A stretch of DNA of 64,000 nt from Nomia melanderi (taxonomy: Eukaryota; Arthropoda; Insecta; Hymenoptera; Halictidae), in the NCBI RefSeq assembly GCF_051020985.1, contig NC_135001.1:15927896-15991895 (forward strand), read 5' to 3'. The notes under the pieces were generated by a model. That model saw only the letters and a program-made list of their open reading frames with translations. It was not told the origin of the DNA and did not search any database. Shown here piece by piece: positions 1 to 14,145 of this stretch. The position numbers were made by a program, and so were the translations under genes. Positions within the stretch are counted from its first letter, which is position 1; each line of letters starts with the position of its first letter.

Positions 1-3000
1 ACGTGAAAGTAATATGGTAATTTCGGCTTTTAAACATTGATTCTTGTGGTTTTCGGAAATATAAATATCGTTCTGTATTATTTTTGGTAGTTCCTTGGTT
101 TTGGAATAATTTTATATTGTTTTATTTTATTGTTTAGCTATGTTCGGTGGTATTAATTGTTATTTTTAGTTTCATAGTTTTAGAATGAGTTTATGCTGTT
201 GTGTCTTGTCGTTAGTCGTACCTAATTACGTTGTCGATCGTTTATCGTAATTTGGTGCGAGAATGTTTCGCGGAAAATAAATATTATTTGTGAAACTTTG
301 GTTCAAGTTTTCCGTGTACAACGTAGAAGTTATAGATACATGGTAAAGAAACTTAATCGGTCAAAGGTGCAAATCCACATTTCCCCACAAAACACTCCAG
401 CTATGGTAAAGGAAATGTGTAGGGCGTTCTAATCCTCTTAGTTTCTAAAGAACTTTTTATTCAGCACAGACTATTAACAGTATTAAAGGGGAGTGTAGGA
501 TAAATACTTTGATAATTACTTTTAATCGCATCATTATAAATTGTTAACACTGTTTTTACCGGTCTTTTGTGTATACTTATTTCTACCAAGTCGTGTCAAA
601 TGATATTTTTCCATTTAAATGCAGTAACAGTGGAAATAATAAATAAAAAAAATTTTCTTTGTCTTTGTTTGATAATTATAAAAGACAGTAAAGAATTTTA
701 AAATTTTGTAAGATGTCTTTTGACAGCTTTGATAAAAATATGGCCAAAGTGACAGAAATTACTAACACCAAAACTGACAAACTCATATGAAGCAGTAAGA
801 TTTAATAATTAATAGAAAAATTATAGATACAAATTGGGAGTAGGTAATTATCTCCTTATAAAGTATATGAAATTATATCTATTATTTCAATGTCGTATAT
901 TTTCATTGCGATCATTTTAATGACGATTAAATTTATTTAATGTGGAAAAGAAATTTAACTTACAGTTGGATAGACCAGGTGGATTTAATATTTAACAGCA
1001 TGATTTAAGAAAGAAAGAAAGATAAGTTCATTCCAAAATGAATTATTACGAAATATGTTTGTACGAAGTACATTTTGGTGAAGAATTTATAATGTGGATC
1101 TACTGCCCAGACAATATAAATTTGTGAATTTTATTTCTTCAGAGTTAACTGAAAAGTATGGATTCTACTATATTCTTGAACACAGCACATTATTAATCTT
1201 TTGGACCAAAATTAACTAGAAAAAAATGTATGTCTATAAAAAATAATACCTAGCTTCATGTTAGTATGTGAAGTCATTGATAAATTTAAAAAAAAAATAC
1301 AAAAGTTGTAAACTATACACTTCCTTGATCAATGATCTGTTTTAACACTAAATATTTCAACACTTTATATATATATATATTTATTCCTACCGTAACCAAA
1401 TTACAATAATAAACAAATTAGAGGTAAACAAATTATAATATAAATAATTCTTAATGGAAGCAGAAATAAAAGGAAACAAAAACTGGAAAATCGACTAATT
1501 GGACAGTATAGAAATTGATACAAAGTTAGATGAATGAAAGAGAATGCAGAATTTTTTATCAAATTTAAAAACCGGTGATCGGTCGCGGTACGTTTAATGT
1601 TAAAGTATTCCAAGTATTTGAAAAAAGATTGAAAATAATAGTTTTCCAAATTATATAATATTTATAATGATATTCATGAAGATACACTATAAAACCTCAT
1701 TAGAAATAGGAAAGCTGAAATTTTTACCGTTATTTGAAATATGCCAAGTGTTATGAGTTTCATTTGAGATCGGCGTATTTATGACTTGCTATTCAAATTT
1801 TCAATAAAATGTATCATTCTTGTTAAGTAATCTTAACTATCTTTACGAATTTATTTATCTACCATCAAAATATACTGCAAATTAAATTATGCCAGAAAAG
1901 TTCTTTAGTGGAAGTTCTTATAATTGAATAAAGTATTTGTATATTTTTTAAATGTATTGTAAGAATTTCTTGGATAAAGTTTTGAAGATATTCGCAAAAA
2001 TTGTCCATTCATATGAATTTATATTATATAAAGTTAGAAAGTATAAAAATATATATAAAACTAGGAGATATTAAAATAAATACTAGGAGATATATAAAAT
2101 ATTAGTTGATATACTTATGATATGTTCAATGAAATATGCTGAGCTTTTTTATCAGCGCTGAACACCAGTAAACGAAATTTTAATATTGCAAAATATTCAT
2201 CTTAAGCTTCTGTTCGCATCGTGTTTGTTTCTAAAGAACTAAAGAAATAATTACGAAATATAAATCGTCTCTGCTTTACAATGTTCTCTTTTTAATTTAT
2301 ACTTCTTGCAATAAAAATGCTGTGCTGTAATGGTGGTTGTATTTCTTGCAAATTTAATTTCATATTTCCTAGATCGACAATAAAGTTTAGGTTACTTTAC
2401 CTACCGACGGTTATTAGATGATCTTTTTACCCTTTGCGACCTGAATTGTCGTCTGAATTTGTTTGTACGTCGTCTGAATTCTAAATATTTCTTAATAATA
2501 CATATGTTGTATATAAATAATGTTTAAAATGTAAAAACTAAAAATTAAAATGAGGCTATAAATGCACATAGTGGTTAAATTAAATAAAATTTGATAAGAA
2601 GTCTAAGAATACTTGAAAATGTATTTCAAATTACTTAAAAGAATTATTTTAAGGAATTCATAAAATATATAAAATTATAACTGAACAATTAACAACTACA
2701 GATTTGCCAGTCAATTTTTTCTACGTTGAATAAGAATTATAGTCATGAAACAATATGTTATTTTAAACAATGGAACAAATTCTTCCAGAATTGTTATCTA
2801 AGAAAATTATTGAGCATCTTTTGTATCGCACACATTCAGAACCCCATCAATAAGTTTTCGGTAGATAAAATATTAAGGTATTGCCCAAGGCAGGAATTTC
2901 AGAAAACAATTCCTCTACTTTTTTCATATTCTCTGCAAATGAATCCTCGTGACCGCTTTACTGTCGAGCATGGATCTTTGTGCGCATACTGCGAAAGTTT

Positions 3001-4380
3001 ATGCATTTATATCGTCTCGTCGTCTGCAAAGCTCACTAGAATACAGATTTGAATAAAGTTAAACGGTTTATAAATGTTTCGTTAGAAAATGAAATTTCTT
3101 ATCTTTTTCATACGATTTTCATTAATGTTTTTTGATTTTTAAATTGGTATCTAAAATTGTATTCACGTAAACGTCTGAAAAATACTAATAAAAATTTTTC
3201 TTCGGTCACAAAAATTTGTTTGATTTTATTGCGAGTTCAATGATTATAACATATAAAAGGGATGGTCATCTTGAAAAGTCAAAGATTTTATAATAGGGTT
3301 CAAAGTATATTGTTATTAATGACAAATTTTTATTATCAATAGATGTGCATCTTTCAAGTTATACCTTTGTACCTTTACTGTAATATATAATGTTAATTAT
3401 AAATATGATGTATTTAACACTAGAGATACTAAACAGTGCAAGTGAGTTGTTCTGAATTTTTCATAAATTTAGGGAAGTTCATTTGTTAAGTTTCGTTTTA
3501 TTTTGATATTTGAATATGAAAACATGCAAACTTTTAAATTTCATAATATCCTGCAGAATTATTTAACTATGTATTGTAATTGTTATCAGGAAAATGGGAA
3601 ATTTTGGCTTAACGCAAACGTAATTCATTTTTTAAGAAAATTATTCGCGCAATTTTTATATATTATTTATATTAATACGAATAAATTTCTTAAATATGCT
3701 ATTCTGTTCATAACAGAAAACAATATCTCTGCGTTCGTTTTTATATAATAATTCAACATAATGCTCTTAACTCTGTTCGACTCCAACATGGTTAATCCAC
3801 GGGCGTATTTGTACCCAATACAAATTCATAATTTTATAGATATATGAGAGATATTGATTACACGATAATTTGTTTATTAGCTATATTACAATTTTTTAAT
3901 TTTCATCCTTCCAACTGAATTTATTGCCTGACGTACAATCAACAGATTAATAAATAAACAACGTAATTAAGAGATAGGGCAAACATTCTTTTATTGAAAA
4001 CAAAAGCATAAAATTTCTGTACAATTCGCGCACGAGATTACTTGTATGATAACAAACAATTAGACTGCAGTTTTGTTACATGCTCATGGTATATACAAGA
4101 AACATAAAGTCCAAGAAAACATTTCTAGTAACAAAACATAATAGTATTTTCATTTCATCTTTGACTTAATTTTCCAGTCAACTAGAAGTAAGATAACTTA
4201 TTAATTAAAATAATTTATAAAGATAGAAATCTACATAAAGATTATAATTCATAAATAATAAAACAATAATGTGCAGGATATACCGTTTTTCTAGACTGAG
4301 CTTTTCGTAATACCGTAATCTTTATAAACAAAGTATTTGCAAGTTGACGGTGAAATAGTTTAGTGTGTGTATTGTTGCAG
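1..4380. other. A+T-rich noncoding stretch upstream of gene 1's first visible exon
   Basis: No convincing exon is seen here. The open frames present are A+T-driven and lack paired splice sites. The stretch contains one TTAA-bounded element (1342-1603), a TA dinucleotide run at 1366-1380 and a lone TTAACACTAGAG terminus at 3414. Since the exon at 4381 starts in mid-codon, this interval is either an intron of gene 1, with the start exon outside the window, or hides a very small start exon that I could not identify. Confidence 0.55.
1342..1603 (+). mobile_element. TTAA-bounded MITE, family B (degenerate copy)
   Basis: The copy begins TTAACACTAAATA and ends CGTTTAATGTTAA, so degenerate inverted termini lie inside TTAA duplications. 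Its interior matches the element at 15638-15895 in the same orientation, most clearly over the last 80 bases (shared AGAATTTT and AAAACCG blocks before the terminus). The left third is diluted by a TA microsatellite. It carries no coding capacity. TTAA targets are characteristic of the piggyBac superfamily; that assignment is inference. Confidence 0.6.
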
Positions 4381-4612
4381 GTAAAGCAAGACGAAGAGCG
4401 TCAGAAAGTCCACGACGTCCGAGAAAGAAGCGCAAACATTCGAGAGACGTTCAAACTGGTCTTAATTCACGGTTTGAGCTCTTCGGAGTAGACGGCGATC
4501 AAAATCTCGCATTGATCAATTTCGAAAGGACTCGAGAGACTTTCAGCGATTCCTGCGAATATCCGCAGTTGCACCGAAGTGCCTGCTGCTTATCCGAAAG
4601 TACAGCTCAATT
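4381..4612 (+). CDS. Gene 1, internal coding exon (basic Ser/Arg-rich N-terminal region)
   Basis: An acceptor (ATTGTTGCAG) ends at 4380 and a strong donor (GTAAGT) starts at 4613. The exon starts with the last two bases of a codon and ends with TT, which the next exon at 8522 completes to TTA (Leu). It supplies residues 1-78 of the visible protein. It opens with a basic stretch holding an RRAS motif (a typical basophilic kinase site) and a PRKKRKHS cluster that could act as a nuclear or membrane-proximal basic signal. A polar region with the motif NLAL follows at residues 42-45, then a cysteine pair at 69-70. There is no methionine in frame, so an upstream start exon is required. Base composition is far higher in G+C than the surrounding sequence, as expected of coding DNA here. 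I do not recognise the family; function is unknown. Confidence 0.72.
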
Positions 4613-5281
4613 GTAAGTAATGCCAACCATTCGATTGCGGAATTTCACACACTTATGGCACATAAATATACAAAACGATCCATTACTTTCACGATATTTT
4701 TCAATGCTCTGCGAAATTATGCAGCAGCATGATTTTTCCTCTACTAGAACTTTCTATATTCAAAAAGTGGTATCATTATCTTTTTTCAACATAGGTACAG
4801 TAAAATTACTGATAAAACGGGACCTATTTTAGATGTTTCTTTTCCTTTTATGTTTTTTATTATAAATAAATGGTTCTGTAATATATTAGATTGTAATACA
4901 TTAGATCGAAAATATAATTTTCTTCTTCTTTCAGGATAATTTTCCATATAACGTCCTAGTTTTCAAATCCACTTTTTGAATGAAATTACATTAAAACAAT
5001 TATAAGAGATAATGAAGATTTCTGTTGAGACTAAATGTAATGGATCTCTTTCTGGTCTACCTAATATATTATAGTACATTTGATACAATTGTACATATTT
5101 ATATATTTCATATAATATGTACAAGGTGACTCGTTACGAAGAAATGTGCTGATGCTGATTGCTTTCCCTTATATGTACTTATATAATAAGCATTTATGAT
5201 AGAAAATGTATCAGAGATTTATTAATCTATAAATCAGAGATTAACAATTATTTCGAAGAATTAAATAATGATTATATAACA

Positions 5282-5514
5282 TTAAATATACCGTGGCCAG
5301 TCAAATTTAAAATCCTGCGTTTTCTTCCGTTGATTTAACTTTATATCAATTTTTATATTGTCCAATTAACCAGTTCTTCAGTTTTCATCTTTCCTTTTGT
5401 TTTTATTTCCACTAAGAAAAATTTATCGACTAATTTGTTTACCTTACTTTGTAACCAATTATTCGACTGGTTACAATAGGAATAGGTATACACAGAACCG
5501 ATATGTTTAGCGTA
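5282..5514 (-). mobile_element. TTAA-type MITE relic, family B, reversed
   Basis: The sequence is closely similar to the reverse complement of the element at 15638-15895. Shared blocks include the TTTAACTTTATATC core and ACTAAGAAAAAT. The left end keeps TTAA and a degraded ACCGTGGCC terminus; the right end is reduced to GTTTAGCG, so this is an old, decayed insertion. It sits in the first visible intron of gene 1 and is noncoding. Confidence 0.55.
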
Positions 5515-8199
5515 CACATAAGGTGTTCAATTTATTAGTGGGTTATACTACTTAAATGAGATTTTCAAACATAATGGAACATTATGTGACCTTCTGAGTT
5601 GCATCGATGTTCTTCATGAGGTTTTTACATGTAATACTTCTAAAATTGATTGCTATTTTTTATTTTATTAATGAATATTGTCAACTTAATGCGTTTTTCC
5701 CTTCCTTAACCCTTTACGTTCTGAATTATGTGACTCATTATTGCTACATTTGTTCTAGATACCTGAAGAATATTCAAATATCATGTATGATGAGGATGAA
5801 TTTTTCTTATAATCATTTTAGTAAAAACTTAATTCAATAAATTAAATTTAATTTGATTAATACGGGTTACTTATGTTTCTGTTTTGTACTACTTTTTTCT
5901 GCTTTAACTTGATGCAAACAAAAATGATTCCTTTCCTGTACTTGTTTTAAAATAAATAAATAATATTATATGTAATATTAGTAGTACATAATATATTGTA
6001 TGGTATACAAATGTTTAATAATAAAATAAATGAGTGAAATAATTCAGTTATTTTTATAAATCAGAAATACAAATTTTATAGTATATACTATAGAATATTT
6101 AAACTTGTGAGTTGAAATCTGTCCACGTCGTTATCGATATGTATGTGTATAGTTTTCTTATTTTATTGTCGCTTAAAAATGTATCACTTTTAAATGCGGC
6201 GTGACCTATATTATGCACACGTTAGCTAGATGTTTTACCGATCCACTTTATCTGACACACTTTTATATAAGGTCGTTGCAAAGTGCAATTTACTTGTAAG
6301 TAGGAATTTTATTTAATATTAATAAATCCATAAACATGATTATTTCCTTTACCTGTTACATAGAAACTATACACTGTACAACACAAACGTATTATGACCC
6401 ACAAATTTAATCTTCCTATAATTTTTATGAAACAAACATTGGTACTTTAAAAATTTGAAATAATTCTATTATGCAGTGTGATTCACTATAAGTATGAAAT
6501 TGAAAAGAAAAGTTCAATGTTTATATACGTACATAAGAATTGAAAATCGCTCTAACAGAACATAACATACGGCTAGAAAATTAGTGTACATGTATATGAA
6601 ATTTTTGTATGTAAATATAAAAAAAATTAAGTTACTACATTCAGTCTGTAAAATGCCTCACAACTAAAATCGCACGGTATACATTTCGTTGGTATTCCTG
6701 TCAAGAAATTCCCGAGAACAATTGAATAAATTTAAATAAAAGAATGTTACATTGTTACAGCCTGCCGGTAAACGTCGCGTATTGTTACAATCAGAAAATA
6801 TAGCGCAAGAGTAGTAGAAATGAAGTAAACAGCGTTAGAAAAGCGACAGATTGTTTTCAAGTGTTCCGAAAGTGGTAAAAGCTACTGAGAAGTTTCTAAA
6901 ACAGCTGGCAGAAGTGGAAGTTCCGAATGTATTTGCTGAATATTCGATCACTTCGAACACTAATGTGAAATAAGTAATAGTTTTCTGTATATGAACATAT
7001 AATATAGGTTATTTACTTAAACATATGAAACATACGATTTTGAAATAGAAGTTTTACCCACTATAAAAAATCAATTTTACTTTTCTGATGATATCAACTA
7101 ATAAATGTCTGAGTTCCGAGTGAAATAGTAGATACTGAACTAATTTACTTTTCTAATATATTACTGGTTAAGTAGCATTAACTAAATAAGCTTAAAAATA
7201 AGTAATACAATTTAATAAATGATATATTTTTTATTCACATAAATAAATTCTTTAAATGACCGAGAAGAATGTAGATATAATTTTACACTGTACCATAATA
7301 ACAACAGTTCACTTTTATTCAGACATAAAGCCAAATACAAAAGGATACGCAGAATGTTTAAAGGGTAAATAACGAATGTGTGTTTATCAACCCCTTTTCA
7401 TAAATGCATTTATTGGAAATATCTCCTGCCGAAGAAATATACGTTTCCATCTAAAAATAATATAATCCTTAAATGTAAGGCACTTAAAAAAGAACACTTA
7501 AATATAACTGTGGCATTGTTTAGTTAGAAAAACAACTTTTCAAGCCAAAGTTGCAGTATTTAAAGGAGAAAATGTGATATTGATAATGAATGTTTCCTTT
7601 CAAGGACAATTTTTCGAAATTTCAAGGTTATCGTTGCTTTTTTTAAACGAAACGCCACATTGTTTGTTGCACATTCTTATAAAAATTAAAGAACCCAATT
7701 TCATGACTTTAACAACCATATAGTTTCAAGCATGCAATTTCGAGAAATTTACAATAATATGTCCAAATGTTATCGTAAATTAACATTATTTGTACAGGCA
7801 TGTGAATGTACACTGAGACGTATGTTTATCTTATAATATGCATTACAGACAACTTGAGGGTACATTTCAATAGAGATCTATGAATTAGCAATGCAACAAT
7901 ATTAGCGGTTATTATTGTAAGTTTCGCAAAATCGCATCATGGTAACAGTACCAGGTTGTTAAAGTTATTAAATTGCGTTTTTAACTCTTATAAGAATATG
8001 GAACAAACAATACGGGGTTGTACATACAGAACTAACGATGACCTTGAAATTTCAAAAAACAACCTTGAAAAAATATATTCAGTTCAAATATTTTATTACT
8101 ATGTCTAATATATCCTCCCAAATTGTCTTACTAAAATTTTCTAGGAGAAAATTCTGTTGCTTTATTTTAATCATTTCATACAGATCAGGACATATTGGA

Positions 8200-8418
8200 T
8201 TAACACCGGAACTACCGCACCCCTCAAAATGAGTTTGTTTCCTCATTTTCCAATTATTGATATCTGAAAGATATTAAATATCCGAACTGATTTTAAAGAT
8301 AAATAGTTCCACTCGAACACTACAATGAATATATGAAGAAACAGAAAAAACTTATCGTTACAATTTTTATAAGGATTACATATGAATCACATTAAACGCT
8401 CGGTAGTTCTAGCGTTAA
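8200..8418 (+). mobile_element. TTAA-bounded MITE, family A1
   Basis: It starts TTAACACCGGAACTACC and ends GGTAGTTCTAGCGTTAA. The inverted termini are about 17 bases with three mismatches, and both ends lie in TTAA. The interior (CAATTATTGATATC, then AAATAGTTCCACT, then GAAGAAACAGAAAA) matches copies at 13934 and 29675 in the same orientation and 59078 reversed. About 219 bp, no coding capacity. Its right end lies roughly 100 bases upstream of a gene 1 splice acceptor. Confidence 0.8.
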
Positions 8419-8521
8419 GTATTAAATAAGTACATGGTAACTGGTTTTAGTGATAACAAAACAGAGAATAACTTAATCAGAATGAGTTTGCAAATAAAAG
8501 TTTATTTTTTCATTTGCGCAG

Positions 8522-8829
8522 AAAGATCCACTACAACGATGAAAACTACGTGGCGTTGAACGTAGCGGACAAGTTAGAAGAAGAAAGAATTTTGAGCGGC
8601 ATCGAGAAAAACGGGAAGGCTCGGGGGAAGTACCATCATCCACGGAAGAAGCGAAAACGGAAACGGCGTAAGATTAACACTACAGTTCCCCGAGAAGAAT
8701 TCGTCGACCCCGAAGAACTTCCCCCGCGCGCACGTTGGACGATCGTCGCGACCGCTTGCCTCCTTCTTGCCATGTCCTTGCTATTGGTTGGCGTCACGTT
8801 GAGGATGGCACCAATTATAGACGACATGG
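8522..8829 (+). CDS. Gene 1, membrane-segment exon
   Basis: The acceptor (TTTGCGCAG) ends at 8521 and the strong donor GTAAGT starts at 8830. The first base completes the split Leu codon from 4612, and the exon ends on the first base (G) of the next split codon. It encodes residues 78-181. A charged, possibly helical stretch (about 91-107) is followed by an extremely basic run RKKRKRKRRK at 119-128, then an acidic-proline linker and one hydrophobic segment at about 150-171 beginning WTIVATACLLL and ending VGVTL. Basic residues sit on the N-terminal side and acidic ones on the other, so the positive-inside rule predicts a cytoplasmic N-terminus and a short outside or lumenal tail. The segment's end LLAMSLLLVGVTL aligns with LLAASVLAVVVTL of gene 2, which supports paralogy. 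Family and function are not recognised. Confidence 0.8.
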
Positions 8830-9606
8830 GTAAGTCAGAGAAATGTAATTGAATTCTTTGTTGTAACTTCCAGAAAGTCCGACACGTAAGTTGCAATTTT
8901 CGAAATTGGAGTAGCCGGGATCGTCATCTTCATTATCAGGGTGTTCCGTATATTATAGTACAAATTGGGTCAGAATTGTTCTGTGACATTAAACAAGGTA
9001 ATTGCTTTAAATTATGGCTCGACCTAAATGATTCTAACAGAAAGTGAATATTAGATTGCAAGGATAACTCTCATCTTCGTAGTGTTCCAACGTTCGCGCT
9101 TATGTTTTTTACTTGTGTGCAACGCGACGGTATAATAGAACATAACCTATATTCAACATAGAATACTCAACTCTCTGTATTTCGTTCTATATTCATAAAA
9201 AATCAATATAACGTTTATCAATTTGTTTTAAAATTTGTTTTCTAGAACTTTCTTCAGGCGAATACTAGTTGAATGTCTAGAATTGAGTGTTTAGGAAAGG
9301 GCTTGTGCTACATTTCATACGTTTTTTAAGATGGCGGAAAAATACGTTACTGCTTATTATTATAAGCAGTGTGTACTAGAAGCACCTAATAAAATTTCAT
9401 CATTCTCTTGATTATTGCGTTATTTTAAGCCACAGAATCACTACGATCTAATAGTATCATAATATCCAATAGATCCATTTGTACCATGACTTACGTATGT
9501 AAATTACTGTATGCTTTAAACAGAATACTCGGGATTTACGAAAACTGAATCAACAGAAAATTTTAGGAACACTTAATTTCAAAACGATGATATTTTCTTT
9601 TTGCAG
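8830..9606 (+). other. Gene 1 last intron
   Basis: An intron of about 0.8 kb from GTAAGT at 8830 to a good acceptor with a T-rich tract (TTTTCTTTTTGCAG) ending at 9606. It is A+T-rich and I see no other feature in it. Confidence 0.6.
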
Positions 9607-9635
9607 ACACGACAGTTGCGAGTAGAAATTTTTGA
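9607..9635 (+). CDS. Gene 1, last coding exon part with stop
   Basis: This follows a polypyrimidine tract and a CAG acceptor. Two bases (AC) complete the codon left open at 8829 to give Asp. Eight more residues (TTVASRNF) follow, then TGA at 9633-9635. The predicted protein therefore ends only about 18 residues after its membrane segment, with the acidic patch IIDDMD just past the membrane. Gene 2 also places a phase-1 intron soon after its membrane segment, which makes the position credible. The piece is too short to be proven by coding statistics. If this acceptor is not used, the tail would be encoded further downstream. Confidence 0.55.
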
Positions 9636-12600
9636 AAATAGAGATAGACTGATTAAACAGTAATTCCTGAAGTCAGAAGTAATGGTAAATTAAAGTGTCT
9701 ATAAATTAAAACAAAGTATATAATCACATTTTTTATACAAAAGCCATATTTAACATATGGCTGTCGGAAACGGGAATACTTCGAGCTTACGAGAACCTAA
9801 GTGTGATCGTTGCTATAACTTAGGGAGGGCAAAACTTTTTAAGTAAGGAGGGGAAAAACTTCCAAACTTCTTAAACAAATTCACCTGTTACGTATTTCCA
9901 TTGAAACATTGATCTTCTGCGAAATGGTATTCTTGTGTACATTGGACTCACTAGAAAAAATTACAAATATTATTTGGTTTCATTTGTGTACATCCAGTTT
10001 ATTTGCCTTGCACTGCATAGTCTGTGTTACTATATCTATGGCATAATATAAATTTTACATGTATTAAATAATACATTACATTTGTCGATTAAAACTTCTA
10101 TTTATTTATACTTGATCTTACTTGCTTTATGTGTGTAGATAATACGTTATATGGTCTGTAAATATTCTTCTATATCACGCAACGAAATATAATATTAAAA
10201 CTTGTATTTTGAATATTTCTTTTATGTTAGAAGTGAAGTAGACTTTCAGATAGTTGAATTTTGCTAAGACAAAGACGAAATCTTTATTTCGAAACAAGTC
10301 ATCAATACAGCTGAGAATTGTTTATCGTCAGTTTTTTTGAAATTTTTCTACGAGAAATTTATATACATATGTAAATATACATTTACATAAATGTCTACTG
10401 TTAATTAATTACAGTCCAAGGGGATAACAAATTTCATGATATGAAATTCGAAGAAGAATCTCATGAATTTCGTCTGAAATATTAGTACGTGTGATGTTTG
10501 ATTTGTGCATTGCAGTATTATCAGAGAGATGTACGTCTAAGCTATTTAGGGTAGGTCTCGAGAGAAAGCAGTTCTCTATAGTGACGATGAAATATGCAAC
10601 CAGTCCCAGGTGATTCTATCTCGTATCTCATGTCGGTACGTTAATGCTTCATTGCATCAATGATTTGTGTTTTATCCGAAGAGCCAAAATAACTTTGTTT
10701 CTGCACTTTATAAGTGAATTATATTCGTCATGATACAAAAATATATTTCCTTTACTTAAATTTAACTATTACAATAATACAAATGAATAAAAGTATCTCC
10801 GGTTAAAAATTATTACTGGTAAAATACAAAACGAGCAAGACAAGCAAGATAATTTTAATCATTAAAATTATATTAATGTTCAATCTATTAAGTACTGAAA
10901 TGAAACTTTTTCCTACAAAACGATTCTTAATGCAACTTTCAATGAGATTGGTTTGTAACATTCATTGAAATTGAAGTTTTTTTCTGACAGCATTGATCTG
11001 GCATTTTGCAGTTCATTTTATATTTGATTATCATGTAGGTATTATTCCAGAAAATTTTATATGAATATTTTGTCTTATTGTATTAACGTTTCATATTCTG
11101 AATTGTGGCATGTTTTATTACACGTCGCTATATTTATTGTACATTTCAGCATTTCAGTGATATGTTAAAGTACTTCTGGTCACAAAGGATTGAATTAATG
11201 TACGCGCATGCTTTCATAGTATAAAATATAGTCGAGAGTTGTACAATACCGACTGCTTTTATTAAAAATTTCTTTATTATATTTCGAATAAAAGTCAATA
11301 AAAATTACAACTTTGAAAACGCATTCGTAGTGTCAATGGAACTTAATAAAAGGGTCAAATTATTATTGTGAAATTTACTAATAATTGACAATCTACAGAA
11401 GTAAGAAATTTTTCATTTATGGGAAACAAAAAATTCTCATACCGACAAATTATTGAATATCTATTATATAGGATTAAATAATTTTGAATAGAAGATTCTT
11501 GTTGAAATCTTATTTGTATAGATTACACGAAAAAATTCAATATTCTTCAGATCTATGCATTTCGCATAAGTTCAAATTATACGTTCTTATACTAGATGAT
11601 TTCTTTATTAATAGTAGAACCATCGAGTATTCGATATGATTGATATATAATTATTAGGAAAATTATAAGAATACATTTCAAATGTCTACTGATATTAATT
11701 ACAATATCTAAATAAATCCATTATTTGTAAAATAATTTCAATATTTAATTTTTTTTACCATTGTTGTGACACTAACAACTGTAGAATAAGAAAATAAAAA
11801 AAGTGTCGTTTTGACAGATACAGTAGTTCAAGTGTTAAAGTCTACCGTCCTTTCAGCTGTCAACAAATAGAACGTACAAATAATAAAAATGCTATCTCTA
11901 CTAGTCGACAGTCTACTGGTCAATATTGAACGACAGTTGCATGATCGATACCGCGCGTAACATGTGAAACCGTTTTGGTCCATGAAATATTATGTACGAA
12001 AATGTACTGGAATTACTTTAGTGTACTTAATTGATTAAAAGTCGTGCACGTAATAGAACAAACAATTTCTTGTCTACTTATCGCAGAATCGAAACATCAA
12101 CTTTAAAAAATAAAAAATAAATCTTAAAACGCAAAATGCTACTCATTTTTTCAATGATGAATAATTTATTTCTTCAGACGAACATGTAATTCTTCTTCGT
12201 TTTGTTTTAGCTCATTGTTAGAATATATTATAGATGCTTTTACTCTGCTTTTGACGGGTATACATTTTATTGTTCGATTTTATTGCGAGCAATGAGAGAT
12301 TTTTGAAACTAAATTCTACAGTTAACAGGTTAAATATTAACATACACGTTTGACGTCTCAGAACATCGAACAGAATAAAATAAATAATGTGGCCGTGGAA
12401 TATGTTACACAGAATTATGATATTTATTTATTAATACAAATAAAGTGCCATTATTATTGGTGGATGAATTGAAAGTAGCTGTAGTCGATACCGTACGCTG
12501 ATCGATACTACACAGTTCTCACCTAATAAGAGATGGATGTTTATTTCTAGATCAAATTCATGCGACCGGTATATAAGGATTAAGCTTCATATTCGATACA

Positions 12601-13933
12601 TTCAATTTTCCTGGTATGTGATGAATGATTTACGAGTAGTAAATTATTTGGCGAGTTATATTTCTTGTAATATACAATTTCTTTATTGAAGTATTCGTAA
12701 GAATGAAGAGACTCAACCTTTTAATACAGAATCAAGTTATGTTGATAAGTTTGAAAGTAGATATGCAAATACAAAAAATCAGATTGAAATAAATTTGAAT
12801 TGAATTGTGTCTCTCTGATACCTGAAAGTTTTGTGCTTTGTGTTAATTCTTGAATAGCCGTGGATGACGTGGGAAATTTCCATTGCAGATGCATACTTTT
12901 AATATTAAATCTTCATTGAAATAACATTTTGAACAGATGTAAATATTTTGTAAACATAATGTTTCTGTTTCTCTATTTACACGTTACCATATAAAATATT
13001 TTGTTTTATTCTCTTTTTACCAAATGTCAAATTGATTTTGAAACAAAGTTGAACGTTATGAGATTTAACATTTTCAAAAATAAAGTAACCATCATTTCCT
13101 GGAAAAGATTCAATATCAACCACAAAAATGGCGTCAGTTTTTATAAGAATTAACACTGAAAATGAACATAAATAAGTTTCTTTTTTAATGTTTTTGATTG
13201 TTTTTCAAATTCGTTTTTTTCAATGTTATATACATAAGTATTTATTATCGATGAAGAAGAAACAAGAAACATCGATATGAAATCTAATGCCAAGAATTTA
13301 ATGCTTTTATTAACATTTTTCGAAGTTACTTTATTATTAGAACGAAGCCGAAAACTTTCTTCATCTGATTCAACAAATTTGTACAGTAATACCGACTGTC
13401 TTAACAGTATACATATCTATCCGACAAGTATAACAATTTAACTCAATAATTCATTAATTAACAAATGTAATACATCGATAAAATTTACTATCAAGATTAC
13501 TGAACTGCGTTATCATTTATACCACTATTAACGTAATTATCTCACCGAAAACTGTTACGTCAGGAGCCGTTCGAGTGCACGTGTACCGGGCAGACTTTGA
13601 ACATCGACTTTCTCGAAAACGAAGCAACATACAACGAAAGTGTTATTACACATTTTCAACTCATTTCTGTAGCATCATTTCTTGCGTTGCTATACATATG
13701 CCTTAAGACACCCTATATATTACTTTTTCTGATTCTGAGAAAATTTAATATATCGTAGTCTTCTGACACCATGTCTGTTTTTTCAGCTTCGTATGAATGA
13801 TCTTGGAAGCGTGCCTACACTTTCTACAAGTCTGAATATTAATTTCAATATTAAAATCTCAACATATTTTATAAATCAATTGGTTATCTATGTAGATTAA
13901 CTTGTACGAGATTAATTCAGCCCTTACTTATTA

Positions 13934-14145
13934 TTAACACTAGAACTACCAGTCAAAATTTCGATTTTTTGTTTCGCAATTATTGATATCTTAAAGGAAT
14001 TCAATATTTAAATTGATCTTGAAAATAAATACTTTCATTTGAATACTATAATGGATGTCTGAAGAAACTGAAAATAATCTATTGTTAGAATTTTTATAGG
14101 GATTATACATTAATCGTATTATATGCTCGATAGTTCTAGTGTTAA
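13934..14145 (+). mobile_element. TTAA-bounded MITE, family A1
   Basis: It starts TTAACACTAGAACTACC and ends ATAGTTCTAGTGTTAA, near-perfect inverted termini inside TTAA. At 212 bp, it shares with the copies at 8200 and 29675 the interior blocks CAATTATTGATATC, GAAGAAACTGAAAATAA and ATTGTTA. Noncoding. It is the best-preserved A1 copy in the window. Confidence 0.85.

Larger units (their letters stand above)
4613..8521 (+). other. Gene 1 intron (about 3.9 kb)
   Basis: Bounded by GTAAGT at 4613 and GCGCAG ending at 8521. It is A+T-rich throughout. It carries a reverse-oriented family-B MITE relic (5282-5514), a TTAACCCTTTACG terminus at 5707 whose partner end is unclear, and a family-A MITE (8200-8418) only about 100 bases upstream of the acceptor. 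A slightly less A+T-rich patch near 6760-6960 shows no open frame of note. No other gene is seen. Confidence 0.65.

Noticed and set aside
2726..3052. 108-codon open frame on the plus strand
   Set aside because: Low-complexity A+T-driven composition, no domain, no splice pairing with the gene 1 exon at 4381.
3775..3783. tRNA B-box-like GTTCGACTC
   Set aside because: No A-box or acceptor and anticodon stems can be drawn around it.
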